A stretch of DNA of 64,000 nt from Chlamydomonas reinhardtii. Its lineage: Eukaryota; Chlorophyta; Chlorophyceae; Chlamydomonadales; Chlamydomonadaceae. Shown in pieces: positions 21,753 through 33,772 of the stretch (its first letter is position 1; each line of letters opens with the position of its first letter). The position numbers and the translations under genes are program-made. The notes under the pieces were generated by a model. That model saw only the letters and a program-made list of their open reading frames with translations, did no database searches and was not told where the DNA came from. Location: positions 6,112,550 through 6,176,549 of the forward strand of contig NC_057012.1 of NCBI RefSeq assembly GCF_000002595.2, in the 5' to 3' direction.

Positions 21753-23538
21753 TCACCTCTTCTCCACCATCTCGTGGGGCAGTCCGGTGCGCTGCTGGTA
21801 GCTCTTGAGCAGATTGGCCAGCGCCGAGATGCCTGCGCCGGGGTATGAGCAGTGGGAGGGGAGCGCAGCGGGTGGGAGGGCAGACAGTGGGATGGCAAAC
21901 GGACGGTCAGCGGTACGGCGGTCAGTGGGCCCAGCGAAACATTGCTGCGTGACTGGCCAGGACCGGCATCGGGTTAGTTGGTTAGGCCTGGTCTGATGCG
22001 ATTTGGTGTGGTGTGGTGTGCACGGCGGTGTCAGCTAACAGCTCGCCAGCCCCCAGCACCCTCAGCACTGCCCCATCGCACTGCCCCATCGCACTGCCGC
22101 ATCGCACTCCGCCGCGCTCACCTCCCAGCGCCGACATTGCCACGCTGTAGGCGTCACCGGTGGCGCGGGCGGCCGGCAGCGCGGTGGCCAGCACGCCCAC
22201 GGAGGTGAGAGTGCCGATGTCGTACCCCAGCTGCGGGTGGCCCGTCACCAGCAGCCGACTGCGAGGGAGAAGGGTGAGGTGGTGGGGGGTAGCCATCCAT
22301 GGGATGGTGTGTATCAAATATGAAGGGGGGGGTTAGCGGGAAGGGGTTGAAGGGAAAAGATATTTGGGGCGAGTGTGGTTGGGAGGGCAAGTGGAGTAAG
22401 GGGCTGGGAGGGATGGATGTAGGAGCGGGTGCATGGGTGCAGCCGCGGAGCCCAGCAAAGGCTTGGTGAGGCGCGCTCTGTGTTGCTGGCAACAGTGAAG
22501 GCAACCCAAGTTACCCAACCGCAAACCAGGCGATTGCTCTTTTCACGGTGCCCACCCGCACCCACCCAGTCCACATCCACATCGACCCAGTTCCCCACCC
22601 ACCCACCCACCCACCCACCACCCACCCGGCGAACAGGTACGCCAGGCCAAAGCCTCCGGCCATGGCCGCCACACGCGGGTTGCGCATGGTGTTGTAGGCG
22701 TAGAAGGCCGCACCGCCGCCTGGCCGGACACACAGCAGGGGACAGATCTGGGTAGGTAGCCGGGTGAGGTGGCCGTAGCCGTATCTTCCTGAAGCCCCAC
22801 AATCCCCCCCTGCATTCGCGCCGGCCGCCGCACGCCAGCCGCCGCCGTGCCCGCCGCCGCCCACCCACCCCCACGATCCCCAACCCCACCCCCACCAAAC
22901 CCAATCCGCCCAGACCATACCCTGTGTACCCCAACTGCCACTACGGCAACTCCCCACGAGCAAACAATCACCACATCACCGCACGCAGCGCTCACAGGCT
23001 CCACTCATGATGTAGTGGGGGTAGGGGTCCAGGTGTGAGGACGCAGTGGCCATAGGGGAAGCCACCTGCTTCAGGACGTCCTGCGGGGGCAAGGTGGGGC
23101 GGGGTGGGGCGGGGCACGGGGGCAGCCGTGAGACACGTCGGGTAGGTGGGGCGAGGGGCGCGAGGATGGCGTCGCGGCGATGGCGGCGTACAGCGGCCTT
23201 TCTTCCCTTTCTTCCCTGCTCGGCGGGTCTCAACACACGTGTCCGTGGCAGCACGAGCCATTCCCACCGCCACGGCGGTCTCTCGCGCAGCCACGCACAC
23301 GGCACACGGCACACGGCAGTCGCCCACACCACACCAAGCTGTTGCTGTGCTGCCGCCGCTCGCCACCACCGCCGCTCACCACCACCACCAACACCGACGC
23401 TCGCCACCACCACCAACACCGACGCTCGCCACCGCCGCCGCTCACACGCACCTGGTCGCGCGGGATCTCCATGTCAGCGGGCGCGCGGCTGCTCTGGGCG
23501 GGCGGCGCCGGCTGGCTAGAGGTCGGCTTGCTGGCCAT
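21753..23538 (-). CDS. TMEM14/FAX-like small membrane protein
   Basis: Five exons: 23538-23452, 23080-22996, 22719-22626, 22258-22122 and 21832-21753, giving 160 aa. Residues 1-57 are hydrophilic. The rest is an almost continuous set of Gly/Ala-rich hydrophobic helices: GACGGAAFYAYNTMRNP, then AAMAGGFGLAYLFAG, then IGTLTSVGVLATALP, then VAMSALGGISALANL. Gly-rich helices with a GG start, a basic/Asn turn and a small final helix resemble the TMEM14 (Tmemb_14) family, which in plants includes the FAX plastid-envelope fatty-acid exporters. The assignment rests on pattern, not on a diagnostic motif; no clear transit peptide is seen, so an ER or mitochondrial TMEM14 protein is equally possible. Confidence 0.55.
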
Positions 23539-24526
23539 TGCGTGAGCTGTTGTTGTTGCTGCGTGTGTCGTGTCTCGGAGGCGCTCCGCGACGGCAACTG
23601 TTCTGCTGCGGCTCTACTGCTGCTGCTTGTTCTTCAAGTTTGTTTGTCAGAGAGCTCGGCAGGGTTGCAAATTACTATGCAGATCGAAAGCGCGTGTTGT
23701 TGACCTTGGGGACGGTGTTAGAGGCCGCGTCTGCGATGCGGGGCCGCCCTGACGTCACGACCCCAACCGACCCCTCGCCCAAATCCAACACGAGTGCTGT
23801 GAAACGTTAGTAGAAAAAATCTTGCGCAAACATGCATGCCATTTACCCGCGTCGAATGCGTCGGGCTGTGCCCCGTGGGTCACACGACACGCAGACGCGT
23901 AGCCACGGCAAAAGCATCCCGCTCGCCCCGGAGCGGCACCCATACCCACCCGTCCGGCTCGCCGGGCTCCGCGAAAGTCACAGGCCTCCCATAATAACTC
24001 GTCTCCCCCTCTCATGAGTACCGGTCCACGAATGCCATTACAGCTTGGCGCACCCCTGGCTTGGCGTGTGTCTGGTGCCTGCTGTAATAATCCCGTGTGT
24101 GCACAGCCCCCCATTCCACGTGCCCATTCCAGTACCCTGCATGACTACGGTAGCCGTCTCCTTCCAACCAACCAACCACTGCCGCCCGAATCCCTACGGT
24201 AAGGCAGGCCGCCCGAGGCCCTGCAACAGCCCGGCAAGCCTCATCAGCCTCAGCCTCACCTGGCGGGGCGCGTTGGCGCCGCCCTGCCACCACAAGAGCG
24301 TCTCTCCCACAAGCATGCCGCACTAAGCATTTGTGCGCCGCGTGCCTGCCTGATGTGGCCATCCATCCCAACACTGCCCTTGCCGTTCGCGGCCAAGCAT
24401 CCCATGCGTGTCATCATCACCATAACCATCAACTTGGCAGTGGCCGTCACAGTCCCAGGCGCCTTGTCATCACCACCACTTCTCACACCAGTGACCAGTC
24501 CCATCGCCACCGCCCGGCCGCCCTCC
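23539..24526. other. Intergenic: 5' region of the TMEM14-like gene and 3' UTR of the coiled-coil gene
   Basis: No gene is seen in this 1-kb interval between two genes on the minus strand. The right half should be the 3' UTR of the coiled-coil gene; a minus-strand TGTAA lies at 24038-24042. A string of (CCACCA)-type repeats occurs just inside the neighbouring gene's first intron (about 23360-23450). Confidence 0.5.
24038..24042 (-). other. Candidate poly(A) signal TGTAA
   Basis: TGTAA is the usual polyadenylation signal of Chlamydomonas. This one lies 485 nt past the stop of the coiled-coil gene, a normal 3' UTR length for this group. Confidence 0.4.
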
Positions 24527-26282
24527 TCAGAAGTCCCAGGCTCCGTCCGAGGGCAGCGCCAGGTCGTCGTCCACGTCATCCCGGCCCGCCCGGCCGCCCG
24601 CCTGGTTCTTGCGGCTGCGGCTGACCAGGATGTAGCCCTCCAGCTGCTGGCCCGCCTCGCGCAGCTGCCGCCGCAGCGTGTCCACCTCGCGCTGGGGGGC
24701 GGCGGGTAAAAGGAGGAGAGGAGAGGAGGGGAGAGGAGAGGATGGGGAGGGGAGGAGAGAGGAGGGGAGAGCGTGGGGTGGCGAGGTCATGGCGTCTAGT
24801 CATAACCAGCGCGCTGTGAAGTGCGCAGCCCGATATGGGACTTCACGCGGTTTATGTGTTACCGCCTACCTACTAACCCTGGCACTGCTGCCCACCCTTC
24901 CGCACGCACACTAGCCCTCTCCACAGCGGCATGCCCTGTCCCCGCCCGCATTCCGCGCCCCGCTCCCCAACCGCTCCCCAACCTTGAGTTTGCGTCTGGT
25001 TCTAGCATCCCCACCCCACCCACCCATACGTCATCTAGCCAGCCACGACCCATCACCTATCCCCCACGCCCTCTCCCACCCGCCTCCTCCACCCTCCCGC
25101 CCGCCCACCTTCATGAGCTCGTTGGCGCTGCGCGTCAGCCCCAGCTCCCCCTCCGTGGCCTCCAGCTGCACCCGCGTCAGCGCCAGGTCGCGGCCGGCGC
25201 CCTGCAGCTGCGTGCGCGCGACACGCAGCTCCGTCTCCGTCACAGACAGGTCGGACCTGAAGGGGGTGGGGATGGGGTTGAGGGACGGGGGAGTGGGTGG
25301 AGGGACGGGGGGAATAGAGGGTTGGAGGCAAGGTTTGGTGTTGATGTGGGGGCGGTGGGATTGTGAGGGACAGCAGGGACTTAGGGCAAGGAGCGGCAGT
25401 GCGGGGGGGGGGGGCTTGGCAGTGGTGGAGGCGGCGCGGGGTGGAGTGGCCCCGGCGTGGAAAGCAGCGGCACCGCGCTCTTTGGCTTCAACAGCAGCAC
25501 TGCAGTGCCCATGTGAGTCCACCTACATGTCTAGGAATGAAAGCATACAGGTTGGATCGCTCAAACCAAACATTTGGGCTGACAAGCAGGCCCAACTGCC
25601 CTACCCACATGCTCTGCTCCAGCTTATTCGCCGCAGCACGGCACACGTCACGGGCCGCCTCCAGCTCCCGCTGTGCGTCCTGCACCTGCTGGCTCAGCTC
25701 CTGCGCCCGCAGCTCCTGTTGTTGGGCGCACCCGTGTTCAAAAACGGTGCAGCGCGAGGGGTGCGAGAGAGGGCGGAGCCGTGGGGCGAAGCCCGGACAG
25801 CGTACCGGTATGCAAAGGGCTTTCTGTGGACACACGCGCTTACTTGCAGCTGCTTGCGCTCTTCCACCTCCCGCTCCAGGACCTTTTCCTTGGCAGCGAG
25901 CCGCTCCTCGGCCGACTTTAGCTGCTCTGTGTTTTAGGGCGACGTCCCCAGTCAGCAACCGACAAGTGTGGTGGCCCCCAAAACCCTCACCACCATACTT
26001 ACCACAAGCCTGGGACAGCTGCTGCTGCTGCTTTCGAAAAGCACGCCATCCAGCTGCAATGAGGCAGCCTGCCGCGCCGAAGAGCAGTGCAGCTGGGTCC
26101 ATCCCTCGCCGGCCCGCTCCACCGCGACTGTTCCGCTTCGACGGAGCAGGCTCTACTTGCGATTTTGATGATACTGGTTCGTTGTTTGTGGAGGCAGCTG
26201 GCCCAGGTTCGGGGGCAGAGCTCTCTGGTGAATTGTCGGACCGAACGATGGTCAAGTCCTGCGGGGCTTCTGGGGCCTCCAT
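24527..26282 (-). CDS. Membrane-anchored coiled-coil protein, unknown function
   Basis: Five exons: 26282-26003, 25926-25844, 25715-25609, 25256-25109 and 24691-24527, giving 260 aa with phases that agree at every junction. Residues 1-60 are Ser/Pro/Glu-rich and disordered, ending in a basic patch (SKRNSRGGAGRRG). A single hydrophobic segment (about 64-80, AALLFGAAGCLIAAGW) is followed from about 82 to 225 by an uninterrupted charged helix with heptads (EERLAAKEKVLEREVEE, QDAQRELEAARD, ELRVARTQLQ, DTLRRQLREAGQQLEGY). The tail is basic then acidic (RKNQAGGRAGRDDVDDDLAL). It resembles a tail- or signal-anchored tether or scaffold with its coiled coil on one side of a membrane. I do not recognise an ortholog. 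Confidence 0.75.
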
Positions 26283-26773
26283 TTGTAGCGTCTGTGTGAA
26301 ATACTATATTGGCATAGCGAAGGTATGCTTTGCAGCGCTGCCTGTAAAGCAGCTGTCCGAGAGCGGATCCAGACTGCGCGGCTCTGTTTTGCCCTTCGCA
26401 ATTTGCGACCTCCAAAGAGTCGCTAATACGTGTCATGAACGCGGCTTTGCTGGTTTCTCCGCACCGTGAAGCCCTGGGCCTTCAACACACGCGCCGTCAC
26501 CATCCATGCACTGGTATTATCCCACACACCCTGCAGCCTTGCATACGTCAAAGCATCTATAGCCCCTGCCCGATAGGGTATGCAAACCATCCTTTTCCCT
26601 GCATGCAAACCGTGGGCATCATGTGCTCCTGCTAAACGCTTTGCAGAGCCACCGCTGCCATCCACCCTGAAGTAGCCGGCACCCTTTAGCACGCCACACC
26701 GCGCTTAGCCGCCCCCCAGCCTACGACCACGCACAGATGCAAACCAAACTGCATCCTCGCGATGACCGTCGCT
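26283..26773. other. Intergenic: 3' UTR of PFD1 and promoter of the coiled-coil gene
   Basis: These 491 bp lie between two minus-strand genes. No gene or repeat is recognised. Confidence 0.5.
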
Positions 26774-27801
26774 TTATTGGATGCTGACGGCGCCTAGCCG
26801 CCGCACCAGTGATGGCGAATGCGCAAGCAGCTCGCGGATCTGCGCCTCCGTGTCCTTCATCTTCTGCTCGATAGCCTCGCGCTGGTCCTTCAGCTTCTTG
26901 CTGTCGCTCTCAAGCTGCGATACCGTGTCGTCCAGGTTCTTCAGGATGTCGGCCTTAGGGCTTGCAAAGTACCTGTGGAGTATGTGCGTGAGCAAGCGCA
27001 GATGGACACCAGGTGCATGGCATGGGTTCGGAGCAGGCTGTTGGCGTGCAGGGTGTCCCTGAATGTGATGGTGTGCCGGGACCCGGTCGAAAGGCGTGCA
27101 GGCTGCAGCGTGGGGTTCTTGGGATCGATGGGGCAGGGGCCGCTGAAAGTGGACCGAGCCACAGCCGTCGCACACGGCAGTTGTGCGCCAACCCGCAACA
27201 CGCTGGCCCCTTCCAACGTGGCACCGGTGCAAGTCTTGCTGGCGGCAACGCCACACAGCGCCATGCGCCCTGGAATGAGCCGCACATTAAGCCCACCCCG
27301 CGCCGAAGCTCCAACCCAGCGAATGGAGCCAATAACTACACGTATCTGGAACCCATGCATCGACCCCTGTGTACTTACGCCTTGCCAATGCTCTTGTACA
27401 TGGTGGCGGAGTCGGGCATCCCCGAGAGCTCCGTCTTGGTCAGGACGGCGCGCTGCCTGTGCACCCCGACCATGCGCTCCTGCTGCATTGTCTGTAGGGA
27501 CAAAGAATTTAGGAACAAGACGTGTCGAGCGCACTGGCCGGTCATGCAAGCAGGCGCTAACGGCAAGCACGAGAGGCCAGGGTGGGGGCCCGCGCGCACA
27601 GGGTCACGGCGGGGAGCGGGAGAGTCCCTGAGCCGCCTGGCGGGAAGTCGCGCGGCCCCGCGCGCAGCTCCTCTGTTTCACCACCCAATTCCGTCCAAGA
27701 GATTGAGAAATTACCCGATTCATGAACTCCGACTGGACGAGGACTTTCTCCTGCATTTCGCTAAACTCCTGAAGCACGCGCTCCTCTTCTTTGTCCGCCA
27801 T
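26774..27801 (-). CDS. PFD1: Prefoldin subunit 1 (beta-type)
   Basis: Three exons: 27801-27715, 27491-27379 and 26972-26774, giving 132 aa. Prefoldin is the cytosolic hexameric co-chaperone that passes nascent actin and tubulin to the CCT chaperonin; subunit 1 is one of its four beta-type subunits. The protein has the expected shape: an N-terminal coiled coil (LQEFSEMQEKVLVQSEFMNR), a central hairpin around RAVLTKTELSGMPDSATMYKSIGKAYF, and a C-terminal coiled coil (LDDTVSQLESDSKKLKDQREAIEQ). The R..LT..EL and Y...GK.F signatures of beta prefoldins are present, with Tyr-Phe following the GKA. The length fits the family (about 120-130 aa). The start is the only ATG, with no upstream exon needed. 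Confidence 0.93.
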
Positions 27802-28150
27802 ATTTGCTGTACTTGTATGTAGGCTGTTGAGGCTAGTTACAGCTTCAAACGGGCGTGATCTGGTGAGGACCAGGCGGGATGCCGAAGAGTCTGTGGTCCA
27901 GGAGTGGAGAAAGGGCGTTCAATCAGTGCGGCGATGATATATAACAACAGGACAGCTTTTCGGACTAACAATACAAGAGGTCTGTGCGCCCCATGCAAAC
28001 ACGCCAAATTTTGCATGGTGGTTTTCAATCGCCCGTGCCAGAGTTTCTGAGCTATTTGTAGACTACACTGCACTGCTAGGAAATACCAAGCCTAGGCGTT
28101 CAGTCTTGCTGCTCTAAATCACTCTCTGACGGAAGCGAGCTAGCCCCAAA
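27802..28150. promoter_or_regulatory. Divergent intergenic promoter: PFD1 / NDUFB2-like
   Basis: This 349-bp interval separates the start codons of two head-to-head genes. It contains a palindrome-like TATATAAC (27937-27944) and several AT-rich patches. It must contain both promoters and 5' UTRs. Confidence 0.6.
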
Positions 28151-29522
28151 ATGCTCCGACGGGCTGCCACGCTCGCGGCTAGCACCCTGAAGGGTGCCAG
28201 CAACTCGGTGGCTGAGGCTGGCTCGCAGCAAGTCCGTCGCATGGGTGAGGACCTCGTTCGCACCCTCTCTGCCTGCTTGCAGCTTGATGGACGTTCCAGC
28301 GTGCGCATGGAGTGCTAAATATATGTGTGTGCGTCGCAGCTGGAGGTGGCGCGAACGCTTACCACCGGACATACAATGGCAAGCCGGTGCCGCCCGAGCT
28401 GCAGGGCGCTGACTACATCACTTACGCTGGCGTGACGATGAAGAAGGAGTTCCACTTGTTTGACACTGTCCTGTCAAAGCTCATCGGCGCGGGCGCGACG
28501 TGAGTTGGTGCAGCGTGCTCGGCGTTGGGGAGGGGGCGCAGGGTGAGGGCTGCGGCCTGGCGAGGCTCGCTCGCTCTCTACCTCGGAGCCGCGAGTCCTC
28601 CTGGGAGTAATGGTGGTTCCACAGCCATCGCGTTTCAAGTGGCCGCGCTGTGGGGTGCCCAGGGAGCGGCGCTCCAGTCGGGTCCTGGGGGAGGGGGGTC
28701 AAAACCACACGCGCGGGCGTCCGACCACGCGGGCGGGCGGCCGCACCCTTCGCTGGTTAAGGAATCGAGCGCACACCATTGTTTTTTGGGCATGGCCGCA
28801 CCTGGGCCTGGCACGCATGCCACCCGCTTCTGGCCGCGCTCTCCGCAGGGCCATGAAGGCATGACGTAATGCTTGGCCACCCATCCACATCACTTAAATC
28901 CAAACTCCCCGCACTCGCCGTGTCACACCGCAGGTTCACCTGCCTGTATCACTTCTACCTGAACGCGGAGGAGCACTGGGTGAGTGGGGGTGGCGGGTGG
29001 GGAAGGAGCAAGGGGGGGCGGGAACTGTCGTGGCGCGAGCGAAGGGCGTTGGGGCGAGGACGGGGATCGGCAGGGCTGGAGCAGGGGAGAGGGCATCGGA
29101 GGTGGCAAGGCAGGGCGGCGGGCTGCAGCTTGTGAGCTGGGCTTTGGGGCTCATGCTACATGGTCGGGAGACGCACACGCCGTGAGCGGCAACGCGGGGC
29201 AGGCAGCTGCACCGCGGGCGAGCACAGCGCGCGTGTGCGCGGTGGCAGCTGAGGGCTGCGAGGAGGGCTTCGACTTGGCTGGCAGCAGCTGGCTCCACCG
29301 GCCATGTGCATCCGGCTGTATCCCCCACCCGTACATGGCAAACGCCGGTCGCGCCTCCTACCCTGACTCCGGTCGTGTCTCACTTGCCTCGCCCCCTCCC
29401 TCCCTCCCCCGTTTCCCTCTCCCTACCTCCAGCACGGTGACATCTACTTCTTCGAGAAGGACGTGCAGCAGAATGGCTGGGACGACGAGCACGGCCACGG
29501 CCACGGCCATGCCAAGCACTGA
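28151..29522 (+). CDS. Probable mitochondrial complex I subunit, NDUFB2-like
   Basis: Four exons: 28151-28244, 28340-28499, 28934-28979 and 29433-29522, giving 129 aa. The first 31 residues are a textbook mitochondrial presequence (MLRRAATLAASTLKG, then QQVRRM). After GGGANAYHRTYNGK comes ITYAGVTM, a hydrophobic helix (LIGAGATFTCLYHFYLNA) and a His-rich end (WDDEHGHGHGHAKH). Plant NDUFB2 subunits share this order: a glycine-rich start, ITYKGVT, one membrane helix, then WDGH and an HGHGH tail. The match is one of architecture and short motifs, so the call is probable rather than certain. Another small respiratory-chain accessory subunit is the main alternative. It is transcribed divergently from PFD1. 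Confidence 0.6.
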
Positions 29523-30035
29523 GCGCGCAGGCTTGCACGCTGACACAGCACAGGGCAGCGGCGCAGCGGTGCGGTTCTTGAGGTGCTCACAGCTGTGGCG
29601 CGAGCGCTGTGTGATGGAGGAGGGTGTACGTTGAGCACGCACAGGCGCACATACAGCGACAGTGGGGGCGGTACCGTGGGGCGGTACCCAGGTCGCAGTT
29701 AACGCCCTGTTGACCACCAACTGTCAACTGTGGTGCCTCTGCCTGCGGTGCTTGAGGCCTGATAACGGTATGCCGCTTGTACGTTGCTGATGCGCGTGAG
29801 GCTGCTGGTAGTGATGGGGTGGTATAGAGGCGTGGAGGCATGTGCACGTCAGGGAGACGTGAGGGTTGGATGGAAGGCGTGGGTTATTGGGAAGGTTGCT
29901 GACATGCTGAGAGCAGGTCGCGCCCTCACACGGCTTATCATGTAGGCTTGATATTGGACAGCGTAGAATGGACTAACAGCGTGGCAGGTAGCAGTGGCTG
30001 CAGGGACAGTTTGCTGTGTGCATGACAAATGAATG

Positions 30036-30040
30036 TTACA
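30036..30040 (-). other. Candidate poly(A) signal TGTAA for MLDP
   Basis: It lies 692 nt past the MLDP stop codon on the minus strand. Confidence 0.4.
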
Positions 30041-30114
30041 AGTAGCCGTTGCTTTTTAAGGCAGCAAAAGCCGTGTTAGGCGTAGGGCGCCCAAGGCATA
30101 TGACGAGTTATTAG

Positions 30115-30119
30115 TGTAA
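30115..30119 (+). other. Candidate poly(A) signal TGTAA for the NDUFB2-like gene
   Basis: It lies 593 nt past the stop codon, within the usual 3' UTR range of Chlamydomonas genes. Confidence 0.4.
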
Positions 30120-30731
30120 CAAACTATGATTATTTGCATTGTTGGATCACGTATGTACAGTGTTCTGCACATGCCGGATATCCGTCACATCCCCTTCAAA
30201 TGCACCATTTGATCGCCTTCTAGCAATGAGGTGGAGTCTCCCTCAGTCTCTCTCCCGGGCCTCCAGTAACTACGCTCCAAAGCAGAACAAATGTGAGCTG
30301 GCCCCTCCGCCTCAAACACCAGCCAACCACACTGAACTCTAGTTCAAATGCTGTGCTAAAAGAATGCGATGGTGGAAAGGTGTGCGCTGGCCGCACTTGA
30401 AACCTAGCCACCACCCGTATCATACATGTACATTCCGCTGTACCTCCAGGCGACTGTGGCACTTCCACTCCAACGCATTTGGCCTGCTTATTACGCGCAT
30501 GAGCACTACTTGCGAATCACTCAGCACAGACACGGCGCGCCTGTTGCACGCCCTGCACCGGCTGCCTTGCCCATCAGCCCAGCGCCGGCCGGATCACGCA
30601 ACGCCAGATTGTCTTATCCAGGCGACAAGACTTCCCTCTGTCAAACAAGATCACCACCATCGACGCGAAATCCGACTCTTTCTCCAGCTTGCCAAGCAAG
30701 GCATTGTGGCAAGGCATCATAGCACAAGGCA

Positions 30732-33700
30732 TTACGCGGCCGCCACGGGTGCGGGCGCCCAGTACTTGATGGCTGCGTTGACGTAGGTGCTCTTGGACAC
30801 CTGGGGATATAGCACGTGTGCATGTGCGCGTGTGAGCGTGTGGTGAAGGAGGAAGCGAGTATGTATTGATGTCAGTGTGTGTTTCACACACGAGGACCGG
30901 GTGTGGCTTGGCGATGATAAGCTTACCACGGCACGACACCGTACCACACCTCTGAGCACACAGCATTGCCCCTACTAGTACTAGGGGCCGGGTTGCACGG
31001 CGGCCCTCCGCTGCACAGCTTGCACCCACGGCAGGACAGGCCCCGAGCCCCACCCGTCTCCCAGACATGGGAGCTCCATCCACCCTCATGTCCTGAACTA
31101 CCCGTTAGGCTCTGGCACATTTCCCCTTTCCCCTCCGGCGGCATAAGCCCTCACCTTGTCCAGCGCGGGGTCCGCCACGGGCTGCACCAGCGGGTACAGG
31201 TAAGCCGCGCTCAACCTGCAGGCACGGGGGGGGGGGTTACATTCATGATTATTTAAGAAGTGAAGGTGTAGCCAGGTACAGTAAGTGGGGGTTGTAGCCG
31301 TTCATGGGGAAGGGAGTGATTAATTTACAAGTTTGAAGAGGGGGAACGGGCAGCGTAATGGCAGGAGAGTGCGGCATCAGCGGTATCCGCGAGGCCGGCA
31401 TTGCCACTTTTGCCCCGCCTCCTGCCCTGACCTCACTTGTAGGGGGTGGTGCTGGTGGCCCAGCCCAGGGTGGAGGCGCCCACCGACACGCCGTAGCGGT
31501 ACAGCGCCGAGTGCTGCGGAGGGCGGGAGGGCGGCAGGGGGGAGGCGGGTAGGTCGGCCAACGGGCAGGTACGCGGATGGGTGGGCGTTCATGACGAGGC
31601 GTGTCCAGGCAAAGGATCGAAGCTACGGCTCCTCTGCTGCGTGCGCTCTATCGCTGCACTACCGGTGCCCGCCCTTCCGCCCCCACGTACGCATGCATGA
31701 CACGCACACCGCCGCCGCGCCCCGCGCCCACCACCACCCACCACCCACCACCAGGAGGTCGTGTGCCGCCGTGAAGGCCGCCACGCCCTTGCCCGTCAGC
31801 GGGGAGGCGGCGGACAGCACCTTGGCAACTGCGGGGAGGTGGCAGTGGCGTGCGGCGGCAGAGGCGCCAGGGGTGAGCGTGCACAGCAGCAAGACCAGGG
31901 AGCGGCGCCGAGCCATGAGCCCATGACGCGCGGGGTGCATAGTTGGTATCAGGAGGCACCGGGACGGCAGGACACGCACAAACGTGGGCATTCGTGCGGT
32001 ATCCCATGCGACTTTCCCCCCGCAGCTAGGAATCAACATGGAATGAGGGCCATGTCGGGGGGCCACGCCTGCTGCTTGCCTTGCGCGGTAACGGTATAGC
32101 TGTCATCCTTCGTCGTCTGACACATTTCACAACCATAGAGGAAGGGGACTCACCCGCCGGGATGGCTGCGAACTTGGTCCAGGCATCCAGCGCCGCCGCC
32201 ACCGCAGCGTCCGGGTCAGCCAGAGCCTTGGCCTGCTTGGCCGGCGGGTTAAGGAGGGAGGGATGAGGGGGCGAGGAGTCAGGGACCACGGAAGGGGACG
32301 CACAAGGTATGGCTTGGTAGGACACGTGCAAGAGTGAGGGGTGCATGCGCCAGGGTGCCAGGAGGTTGGCTGTAAGCATTGTAGGCCATGATGCATGCGC
32401 GGTACGACACCCGCCAAGCGCTGAGCAACACCCAGGCAAGCACCGTCTGCGCCGAGCCTCTGCTGGAGGGACTCGCCTGCTCCAGCGAGGCCGACAGCAG
32501 CTCGCGGGCCTTGGCCACCGACAGGTCTGTGGATAGGGAGGGGGGTGAGGCAGAAGGGACTCCATGGATGCTGGGATTGGTAGCAGGTTTGGAAGATTTC
32601 CGACAGGTTGACAGCACTGCGTGCAATTATACTGCCACGCATTGGGCCGCCCAACTCCGACATACGCGGCAGCCATAGTGCCATAGGGCATTAGAAGCAT
32701 TCGGCATCTGCAGCAGCCGCAAACCCCAGTCTACACACACAGCGCCAGGGCAGTAGGTACACAAGGCAAACGCAACGGTGTCGACCCTGTATCCGCGTGT
32801 TTGTCCATCACAGCGCCGGACACAATTTCTACCCGCACAGCACAACGCAAACTCACCGGTGGGCAGCTTGGACGTCACGTGCTGCGCAGTGGACTTGACC
32901 AGGTCGTAGTACTTGTCGGCGGCGCCCCTGAAGGCCGCGATGTTGGAGTCGGCCAGCTTCTGGGAGCTGCTCAGCCAGCTGGCGGAGGCCGCGTACAGCG
33001 CGTCCAGCTGTGTAGAGGAGAGGAGAGGGGGGAGGGGACGAAAGGGGAGGGCGGAGGTTGAGCGTGAAGCGCTGGAGGGGAAGCTCGGGAGGGAAGGCCG
33101 AGGGACACGCCTGAAACGAGGCCGTTAGCAGCAGTGGGACGAGTCTGTAATGATGCCCGAGAGGTAGGAAACGGCTTCGGCCGCGAAGAGGGAGCACCGC
33201 GTCCGCCGCTGCGTGCATGGACGCAGCGGCATGCCAGGCCCACGGAGGAATGGAGCCTCAGGGAGGCCAACATTGAGGCGTCGAAAAACAATGACGCACG
33301 CTATTCGTTGGACGCGGTGTGGAGGACAGGTGGGCCAGCTTCCGCAGTATGCAGGCGTTGACGCTTCAAGAACCTCGCTCACGCAAGCCTGAGCCAGCTG
33401 ACACGCACCTGTGCGTCGGTGCTCCGGAGAATCTTCTCTGCCTGTAAAAGCATTCAAAGCACCAGGAAGTCAGCATCTCGGGCAGAACCGGAGGGGGTGT
33501 TGCGGAGTCGACGAGTCGGCTTCCAAGGCCACCCGGTGGCAGAGACCCCGGATGAATTCACTTACGTGGTCCGTCGCCTTTGTCGCAAGAGGAGCGGCGT
33601 ATGCTAGGCAGGTCTCCTCGGCTTTGGCGATGTAGGGCTGAGCGACCGCGGGAACATAGGTCTTGGCCTTCTGGTAGCCGCCCTCAACGTAAGCGGCACC

Positions 33701-33772
33701 ACTCGCAAACTTGTGCGCGTAGGTGTGCACAAACTCAAGGTGCTTCAGAGGCTTTCCAGCAGACTCGGCCAT
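30732..33772 (-). CDS. MLDP: Major lipid droplet protein (MLDP)
   Basis: Nine exons: 33772-33566, 33441-33409, 33007-32857, 32526-32477, 32232-32154, 31828-31749, 31513-31437, 31215-31155 and 30800-30732, giving 268 aa. I recognise the sequence (MAESAGKPLKHLEFVHTYAH, TYVPAVAQPYIAKAEE, AIKYWAPAPVAAA) as the green-algal lipid droplet coat protein that covers triacylglycerol droplets, strongly induced by nitrogen starvation. It has no signal peptide or strong membrane span and consists mostly of amphipathic Ala/Lys helices, with repeated KSTA, AKA and WTKFA segments suited to binding a droplet surface. The exon at 32526-32477 ends in a GC donor (GAGCAG|GCGAGT). The donor of the sixth exon could lie 3 nt earlier, which would drop one Val. 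A 117-bp tandem duplication lies just upstream of the start. Confidence 0.96.

Larger units (their letters stand above)
29523..30731. other. Convergent 3' UTR region between the NDUFB2-like gene and MLDP
   Basis: These 1.2 kb lie between convergent stop codons. TGTAA signals are found for each direction, plus strand at 30115-30119 and minus strand at 30036-30040, so the two transcripts may overlap by about 80 nt. No gene is recognised. Confidence 0.5.
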
